Shown in pieces: positions 6,290 through 10,532 of a DNA stretch of 10,532 nt. This stretch comes from an uncultured Porphyromonadaceae bacterium (lineage in GTDB: Bacteria; Bacteroidota; Bacteroidia; Bacteroidales; Muribaculaceae). Within the stretch, counting starts at the first letter, position 1. Each line of letters opens with the position of its first letter. The notes beneath the pieces are model-generated. The model saw only the letters and a list, made by a program, of their open reading frames with translations. It was not told the DNA's origin and searched no databases. Location of the stretch: assembly GCA_905212215.1 (NCBI GenBank), contig CAJMDR010000040.1, forward strand, positions 1 through 10,532. Direction: 5' to 3'. Made by a program: the position numbers and the translations under genes.

Positions 6290-6907
6290 TCACCCTAATT
6301 CATCTTTGCGTATTTCGTTGCGGACATTTGAGAGATAGTTCGGGCTTATTCCCAAGTATGATGCTATGATTTTTAAAGGAACGTTTTTTAATATTTCCGG
6401 TCGCTTGTCCAGAAGAGCGAGATAACGGCTTTTGGCATCACCCTGAAAAACAGTCTTTTTATAGTCATTGACCCATAGTGCGTTGTAAGCCATCATCAGG
6501 CGCCAATGTTCAAATTCATGCGACTCCTTTAAAAGTCGGTCATATTGGTGGCGTGTAAGATGCAGAAGCAGGGAGGGGCAACAGGCCTCTATGGTGTAGA
6601 AACAGCCTTTTTTCCGAAGATATGAGTTATAGTCGAGAATATGGGTGCCCGGCAGTGCGAAAGCTTCTGTGATTTCGCGGTCATCGTTCCAATACCATCG
6701 ACGCAGGATTCCTTCAAGCAATATGAAAAAATCAGGATTTACACTTCCTGACTCTATCAGAGGCTGTCCGTTGTTAATCTGTACTATGTCAGCCACACTT
6801 ATAATCTTGTCAATCAGTTGTGGCGAGATAATATGCGGTCCTTCATCCCTGATCAAATCATGAATCAAGGGATGAAGGTCTTCGCTTAAAGGTGTTCGTT
6901 GCAGCAT
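6290..6907 (-). CDS. Crp/Fnr-superfamily transcriptional regulator (Reg-B)
   Basis: A 205-aa paralogue of Reg-A. It has the cNMP-binding-type beta-roll (NNGQPLIESGSVNPDFFILL) and a C-terminal HTH (VPLKIIASYLGISPNYLSNV). Blocks shared with Reg-A include LDYNSY, YTIEAC, EFEHWRLMMAYN and GDAKSRY. Three cysteines (C102, C109, C110) lie in KKGCFYTIEACC, matching the cluster in Reg-A although the third is shifted by four residues. As in Reg-A, I see no canonical cAMP phosphate-binding cassette. The frame can be opened at TTG 6916, but ATG 6907 gives an N-terminus that aligns with Reg-A and is preferred. It begins 11 nt after the stop of the M48 protease gene, so both are probably one operon. It ends at 6290 without the tail seen in Reg-A. 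A weak AT-rich hairpin (TGAATA 6275-6280 / TATTCA 6287-6292, then TTTCTT on the minus strand) overlaps the stop and may terminate the transcript. Superfamily is secure; target and ligand unknown. Confidence 0.86.
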   Translation of the reverse strand: MLQRTPLSEDLHPLIHDLIRDEGPHIISPQLIDKIISVADIVQINNGQPLIESGSVNPDFFILLEGILRRWYWNDDREITEAFALPGTHILDYNSYLRKKGCFYTIEACCPSLLLHLTRHQYDRLLKESHEFEHWRLMMAYNALWVNDYKKTVFQGDAKSRYLALLDKRPEILKNVPLKIIASYLGISPNYLSNVRNEIRKDELG

Positions 6908-6918
6908 AGGTTGCAAGC

Positions 6919-7842
6919 TTAACGGCGTTTCTTAGATGACTTCTTGCTTGTCTTCTTTTGGGTCTTTTTGGAAGAAGCAGCCGTTTTCTTGGTGGTCTTC
7001 TTAGGATGCAGGAAAGCTGAACCATCGTTCCCCGGTGTTCCTTGAGCCGGCATGGTATAGCCGTCGGCCGTAGCTTTCTTCGTCATCGAGGCGATACGTT
7101 TCTCCAGTTCGGGATGGTCGGAGAAGAGGTTGTTTACCCACGAGGAGGCCTGCGGTGAGGCATTCTCTATCTGTTCCATGCGCTCGAAAGCCATTGCCAT
7201 TGCCCACGGATTCCTGCCGTTTTTCTTGAGGAAATCATAGCCATAGTCATCGGCCTGTGCTTCCTGCTTGCGGCTGTATTTAGCCGACATCAGGCTCTCG
7301 GCCAGGTCTCCGAGCTGGCTGTCGGTTAGTCTCTCCACCACACCGCCTGTGCTTGCCAGGCCGTCGCGCAGAGCGGAGTTGAGCAAAGCCTGCTTGAAAG
7401 CTTTCTTGGTGTCGTGGTGAGCCACATGGCCTATTTCATGGCCAATGACGCCAAGTATCTGGTCATCGGTCATAATGTCCATCAGCCCGGAATAGACGCG
7501 GACACTGCCGTCGGCGCAGGCAAAGGCGTTGACATCGTTGGTCTTGTAGACCTTGAAGTTGAGGGGTATGCCGTCAATCTGAGTCAGGCCTTTGGTTATG
7601 CTGTCGAGACGGATTGTGTAAGGGTCGGTAGGGCCACATACTGTGTTCTTTGCATCGAGCTGGGCAACATACTGGCTTATGTACTGAGCCAACTGGCTGT
7701 CGCTGATGGTGGTAGCCTGAATCAGTTTTCCTCCGGCGCCCAAGAGCCGTCCCCAGTCCTGTGCATAGGCGGGAGCAGTGCTTCCGGCGGCAAGGGCGAG
7801 AGCCATGCCGAGCGCTGCCTTTGCTAATAACTTACTTCTCAT
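6919..7842 (-). CDS. Exported M48-family zinc metalloprotease
   Basis: A 307-aa protein with a signal peptide (1-27, ending AYA) and no lipobox, so probably periplasmic and soluble. The peptidase M48 core holds the zinc motif HEIGH (135-139; H135, E136 and H139), followed by the third-ligand segment EAQADDYGYDFL (E194) and the family SDHPELEKRI segment (241-250, H243). FACADGSVRVYSGLMDIM (108-125) is the usual strand before the active-site helix. This resembles YggG/LoiP- and BepA-type proteases that act on envelope proteins. Unusual is the C-terminal tail, residues 281-307, made of Lys with Thr/Ser/Ala and ending KKRR. The gene is the first of a two-gene unit with reg-B (11-nt gap). I see no good TAnnTTTG promoter in 7843-7920 (the closest is TAATTTCA at 7874-7867), so transcription could start at an unrecognised promoter or come through the tRNA-His terminator. 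Family is sure; substrate is unknown. Confidence 0.92.
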   Translation of the reverse strand: MRSKLLAKAALGMALALAAGSTAPAYAQDWGRLLGAGGKLIQATTISDSQLAQYISQYVAQLDAKNTVCGPTDPYTIRLDSITKGLTQIDGIPLNFKVYKTNDVNAFACADGSVRVYSGLMDIMTDDQILGVIGHEIGHVAHHDTKKAFKQALLNSALRDGLASTGGVVERLTDSQLGDLAESLMSAKYSRKQEAQADDYGYDFLKKNGRNPWAMAMAFERMEQIENASPQASSWVNNLFSDHPELEKRIASMTKKATADGYTMPAQGTPGNDGSAFLHPKKTTKKTAASSKKTQKKTSKKSSKKRR

Positions 7843-7920
7843 ATACGTGTGTTTTCAGTATCAGGGTGAAATTAGTGTCTGCACATTATTATTTAGTAAT
7901 GATGCGGACAGGAATAACTA

Positions 7921-7960
7921 TATAAAGAACAAAGAGGATGCATGAACTGTTTGCATCCTC
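7921..7960 (-). terminator. Terminator of tRNA-His
   Basis: GAGGATGCA (7934-7942) and TGCATCCTC (7952-7960) form a perfect 9-bp stem with a 9-nt loop. On the minus strand it is followed by TTTGTTCTTTATA. It lies 10 nt after the tRNA 3' end and fits termination of the tRNA transcript. Confidence 0.88.
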
Positions 7961-7970
7961 CTTGTCAAGG

Positions 7971-8044
7971 GGTGAAAGATGGGGCTCGAACCCACGACCT
8001 ACGGAACCACAATCCGTCGCTCTAACCAACTGAGCTACATTCAC
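7971..8044 (-). tRNA. tRNA-His (anticodon GTG)
   Basis: A 74-nt cloverleaf on the minus strand. Acceptor GTGAATG pairs with CTTTCAC; the D arm is GCTC...GAGC with loop AGTTGGTTA; the anticodon arm is ACGGA-TTGTGGT-TCCGT with anticodon GTG; the T arm is GTGGG-TTCGAGC-CCCAT. The discriminator is C73 (7971), and a G lies at -1 (8045), the known identity pair of bacterial tRNA-His. The 3' CCA is not encoded (the DNA continues CCT) and must be added by the nucleotidyltransferase. Pair 6-67 of the acceptor stem is a U-U mismatch and 49-65 is G-U. It has its own promoter and terminator and appears monocistronic. Confidence 0.95.
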
Positions 8045-8081
8045 CATGTCTTGCTCCAGGGGCTTTCCCCCTTTTGCGCTG

Positions 8082-8113
8082 CAAAGGTACTGCTTTTTTT
8101 GAAACCCTGCAAA
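8082..8113 (-). promoter_or_regulatory. Bacteroidetes-type promoter of tRNA-His
   Basis: On the minus strand TTTG (8113-8110), an exact 20-nt spacer and TACCTTTG (8089-8082) match the consensus fully. The pre-tRNA leader would be about 30 nt and contains GGGG-GAAAG-CCCC (minus strand), a possible small hairpin. Confidence 0.87.
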
Positions 8114-8121
8114 TTTTTGAG

Positions 8122-8138
8122 GATAAAAAATTTTTATC
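8122..8138. repeat. AT-rich perfect palindrome in the divergent promoter region
   Basis: GATAAAAAATTTTTATC is a perfect 8-bp inverted repeat around one central A. It lies 9 bp upstream of the tRNA-His -33 box and upstream of the divergent hydrolase promoter. It could be bent A-tract DNA that raises promoter strength, or a binding site. Confidence 0.5.
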
Positions 8139-8174
8139 GTACGTTTTTAGGCCTAATAAGGCCAACTTTTCCCG

Positions 8175-8204
8175 CTTGTGGTGTTGTTATATTGAGTATC
8201 TTTG
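8175..8204 (+). promoter_or_regulatory. Probable promoter of the hydrolase/relA unit
   Basis: TATCTTTG (8197-8204) matches the -7 consensus TAnnTTTG. The best -33 candidate is CTTG at 8175-8178 with an 18-nt spacer, which is one base off and two short. The leader of about 80 nt contains a hairpin at 8253-8269. Confidence 0.6.
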
Positions 8205-8252
8205 CAGCTGGAAGTGGATTACTTATCTTCTTCACGGTGTAGAGAAGAATGT

Positions 8253-8269
8253 GAAGCCGCTTCGGCTTC
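8253..8269 (+). repeat. Stable hairpin in the hydrolase leader
   Basis: GAAGCCG (8253-8259) and CGGCTTC (8263-8269) form a perfect 7-bp stem with loop CTT, 24 nt before the start codon at 8294. No T-tract follows, so it is not a terminator. It may affect translation or mRNA stability. Confidence 0.5.
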
Positions 8270-8293
8270 TGTACTAACACCCAATACGACAAA

Positions 8294-9331
8294 ATGAGAA
8301 AGTTACTTTTCAGCGTCATAGCCATTGCTATAATATCGTTTGTGGCATATTCCGGGAAACCGGTAAAGGAGCGTGCCGAGAAACTCGACACGGCCTGGCA
8401 TGCCGACATCCTAAAGGGGTATGAGGCTCGTTATGTGGACCAGGGGATGGCGTTCGACGGCCCTTGCCGCTCAACCATTGTTCGCCGTCTGAATCCGGAG
8501 GGAAGCAAAAAGGCTTTCCTGTATATACATGGCTTCAACGACTATTTCTTTCAGGCAGAGATGGGAGAGCGCTTCGTTGATAGTGGTTACAACTTCTATG
8601 CCGTCGACCTGCGGCGCTATGGTCGTAGCCTTGAGCCGTGGCAGTATCCGTTCAATGTGCGCGATATGCGTGAATATTTCAATGATATTGATTCGGCATT
8701 GGTTCAGATACGTCGCGACGGTAACACCGACATTACCCTTGGCGGACACAGCACAGGTGGCCTGACTGTTTCCTTTATGGCTGCGGAAAGGGGCGACAAG
8801 GTGGGGGTGGATCGGGTAGTTACCGATTCTCCTTTTCTGGAATGGAATTTCAATGCCACTTATCGTAATTTCCTGATTCCGTTAGTGAGTTTCTGGGGAC
8901 GCATTGCTCCTTCTCAGAAAATCAAACAGAGCCATTGCGACGGTTATGCTTATTCTTTGCTTAAGGAATATCATGGCGAATGGACATACGACACCACTTG
9001 GAAAATGATATATTCGCCGCCGGTAACAGCTTCGTGGATTCATGCCATAAACAACTCGCAAGGTAAGCTGCGGCGTAAAGGGAAAAATATCAAGGTGCCG
9101 ATTCTTGTCATGCACAGTTCACGTAAGGTGGAGGGCTGTTCCTGGACTCCCGCTTTCCAACATGGCGATGCGGTATTGGATCCGGTTATGTTGCAGAAAC
9201 GTGGCATGAAGCTGGGCCATAATCCCGTTGTTGCGACTATAGACAGCGGATTGCATGATCTGATTCTTTCGGCTAAGCCGGTACGCGATGCCGCCTATGA
9301 CACCATTTTTTATTTCATCCGTACTCACTGA
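8294..9331 (+). CDS. Membrane-anchored alpha/beta hydrolase (serine hydrolase, lysophospholipase/monoacylglycerol-lipase-like)
   Basis: A 345-aa protein. Residues 4-19 are a hydrophobic segment (LLFSVIAIAIISFVAY) followed by GKPVKER, without a clear cleavage site, so a signal anchor facing the periplasm is likely. The rest is an alpha/beta-hydrolase fold of the Hydrolase_4 type. The oxyanion-hole strand is AFLYIHGFNDY (74-84), then YAVDLRRYGRS (102-112), and the nucleophile elbow is GGHSTGG (150-156) with S153. The likely acid is D292 in HGDAVLDP (D296 is the alternative) and the catalytic His is H321 in GLHDLIL. A cap domain of about 180-265 is rich in aromatics. Members cleave ester or acyl bonds of lipids or peptides; the substrate here is not deducible. 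The start ATG gives the hydrophobic N-terminus directly. The gene ends 28 nt before the relA-like gene on the same strand with no terminator between, so they are probably co-transcribed. Confidence 0.88.
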   Translation: MRKLLFSVIAIAIISFVAYSGKPVKERAEKLDTAWHADILKGYEARYVDQGMAFDGPCRSTIVRRLNPEGSKKAFLYIHGFNDYFFQAEMGERFVDSGYNFYAVDLRRYGRSLEPWQYPFNVRDMREYFNDIDSALVQIRRDGNTDITLGGHSTGGLTVSFMAAERGDKVGVDRVVTDSPFLEWNFNATYRNFLIPLVSFWGRIAPSQKIKQSHCDGYAYSLLKEYHGEWTYDTTWKMIYSPPVTASWIHAINNSQGKLRRKGKNIKVPILVMHSSRKVEGCSWTPAFQHGDAVLDPVMLQKRGMKLGHNPVVATIDSGLHDLILSAKPVRDAAYDTIFYFIRTH

Positions 9332-9359
9332 CAATAATTAGCTCTCACCCGACATTAAA

Positions 9360-10532
9360 ATGCTGACTCAAGAAGAAAGAAACGATACTATACGGTTGCT
9401 GCGGAATGTGGCACGGACTCTGAAACCTGCCCTCGCTCCGGAACAGTACAATGCCTTGTGCAACCTTTGGCGCACTGCCGTTAGGTTTCCCGAGAGCCAC
9501 GATGAACATGGACTCCCCAGACTCTCCATGCGGCTTGACATTGCCAATTCGTTTGCCGATGGCGTGATTTTCGATCCCGTCATTATAACTTCAATCCTGC
9601 TCAGTGGGGCTCTGCAGGCCGAATGTATTGATGAAGCCGGGATAAAGAATTTATGGGGCGCTGAAGTGGCGGAAATGTCGATGCGCATTGCTAAGGTGGA
9701 GCGTTTTGCCGCAACACATGCCATGGGGCATCAGGAAAACTATTCCGGCCTGCTGTTGGCCCTGAGCGATGATATTCGTGTGGTGATGGTGCTTATAGTG
9801 CGTTCTTTGGTACTCATGCAACGCATCAATCTGCATCCCGATCAGCAATGGGTGCGCGAGGTTGCAGCTGAGGCAAAGTCATTGTATTCCGAGTTGGCAC
9901 ACCGCTTGGGTCTCTACGCTATCAAATCTACTCTCGAGGATTTATGGCTCAAATACACCGATCGTGTAACTTATAAGGAAATAGCCCGTCGACTTAGTCA
10001 GACAAAGCGTTCCCGCGATGCTTATATTGCTCGCTTCATTGAGCCTGTAAAAGAGAAACTTCAGGCCGCCGGGCTTAAGTTCTCCATAAAAGGGCGCACC
10101 AAGTCCATCTTCTCAATCTGGAACAAGATCATGAACAAGAAGGTGGACATGGACCACATCTATGACTTGTTCGCGATACGTGTGATTGTCGATTCTCCTA
10201 AAGAACGGGAGAAGAATGACTGTTGGGTAGGGTATTCCATCCTCGCCAACATGTACACTCCCGACCCGGACCGCATGCGCGACTGGCTGTCGTTCCCGAA
10301 GAGCAACGGCTACGAATCGCTGCACATCACTGTCTTGGGACCGGAGAAAAAATGGGTTGAGGTGCAGTTCCGTTCACGCCGCATGGATCTTGTCGCGGAG
10401 AAGGGCCTGGCGGCACATTGGCGATACAAAGGAGGTAAGGCGTCGGCGGCTGACCAGTGGATGACCCAGGTGCGCGATGTGCTTGAGAAAGGAGGCGACA
10501 GTCTGACGCAGGCTCCCTGGCGTGCACAAGGG
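9360..10532 (+). CDS. relA: RelA/SpoT-family (p)ppGpp synthetase with degenerate hydrolase domain, 5' part
   Basis: The frame starts at ATG 9360 and runs open to the window end (391 codons; the C-terminal TGS/ACT half is missing). Residues about 25-160 occupy the place of the HD hydrolase domain, recognisable by its overall pattern (NYSGLLLALSDDIRVVMVLI, 127-146). The metal-binding His-Asp is absent: where active enzymes have LLHDxxED this one has LLSGALQAE (80-88), and the later motif ADRLHNMR reads VRSLVLMQR. The synthetase domain (about 235-357) is intact: IKGRTKSIFSIWNKI (243-257), DLFAIRVIVD (269-278), RMRDWLSFPKSNGYESLH (305-322), VEVQFRS (333-339) and AEKGLAAHWRYK (346-357). RMRD corresponds to the RxKD/ExDD position and is of the basic type. 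The enzyme should transfer pyrophosphate from ATP to GTP or GDP in the stringent response but not degrade the product. Bacteroidetes usually have such a synthetase beside a bifunctional Rel. It sits 28 nt after the hydrolase gene. Confidence 0.93.
   Translation, partial: MLTQEERNDTIRLLRNVARTLKPALAPEQYNALCNLWRTAVRFPESHDEHGLPRLSMRLDIANSFADGVIFDPVIITSILLSGALQAECIDEAGIKNLWGAEVAEMSMRIAKVERFAATHAMGHQENYSGLLLALSDDIRVVMVLIVRSLVLMQRINLHPDQQWVREVAAEAKSLYSELAHRLGLYAIKSTLEDLWLKYTDRVTYKEIARRLSQTKRSRDAYIARFIEPVKEKLQAAGLKFSIKGRTKSIFSIWNKIMNKKVDMDHIYDLFAIRVIVDSPKEREKNDCWVGYSILANMYTPDPDRMRDWLSFPKSNGYESLHITVLGPEKKWVEVQFRSRRMDLVAEKGLAAHWRYKGGKASAADQWMTQVRDVLEKGGDSLTQAPWRAQG

Noticed and set aside
8150..8163. 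GGCCT-AATA-AGGCC as a terminator
   Set aside because: Only 5 bp, no T-tract that fits a transcript ending here.
9368..9724. Minus-strand frame opposite the relA start
   Set aside because: The plus frame shows continuous Rel homology; the antisense frame has no features.

Overview
The window looks like a chromosomal segment of a Bacteroidales bacterium (phylum Bacteroidota). Three promoters have the exact Bacteroidetes form TTTG-N20-TAnnTTTG. The gene set also fits: the C-terminus of RNA polymerase beta', TlpA-like exported thioredoxin-fold proteins with a WCxWC active site, a BspA-type leucine-rich-repeat surface protein with a sorting-like tail, and a Rel protein with a decayed hydrolase domain. 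A Muribaculaceae-like gut commensal is my guess for the family, but the sequence alone does not prove it.

Layout. (1) 1-605: 3' end of rpoC on +, followed by a strong terminator (650-702). (2) 677-2590, + strand: a promoter embedded in that terminator drives a roughly 95-nt leader with alternative hairpins, then an exported TlpA-like protein (TlpA-A) and, 8 nt later, a Crp/Fnr-superfamily regulator (Reg-A). (3) 2668-6292, - strand: in transcription order, the end of regulator Reg-B, then a BspA-like LRR protein with its own leader and terminator, then a second TlpA-like protein (TlpA-B) with its own promoter and terminator. (4) 6290-7842, - strand: an exported M48 metalloprotease followed 11 nt later by Reg-B. 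(5) 7921-8113: a tRNA-His gene on - with promoter and terminator. (6) 8175-10532, + strand: a membrane-anchored alpha/beta hydrolase followed 28 nt later by a RelA-type (p)ppGpp synthetase that runs off the window.

The most interesting feature is the region 677-7842. It holds two pairs of paralogues. TlpA-A and TlpA-B are both 358 aa and align without a gap, with identical positions for CxxC, cis-Pro and two further Cys. Reg-A and Reg-B are clear paralogues with a shared cysteine cluster and lack an obvious cAMP-binding cassette. The pairs lie in opposite orientation. Each regulator gene directly follows a gene for an exported enzyme, which suggests that envelope (redox or proteolysis) state and a cytoplasmic regulator are linked. 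That link is inference. No CRISPR array, insertion sequence, rRNA or phage gene is visible. No gene-free gap exceeds 300 bases; the largest, 8045-8293, is the divergent promoter region between tRNA-His and the hydrolase.
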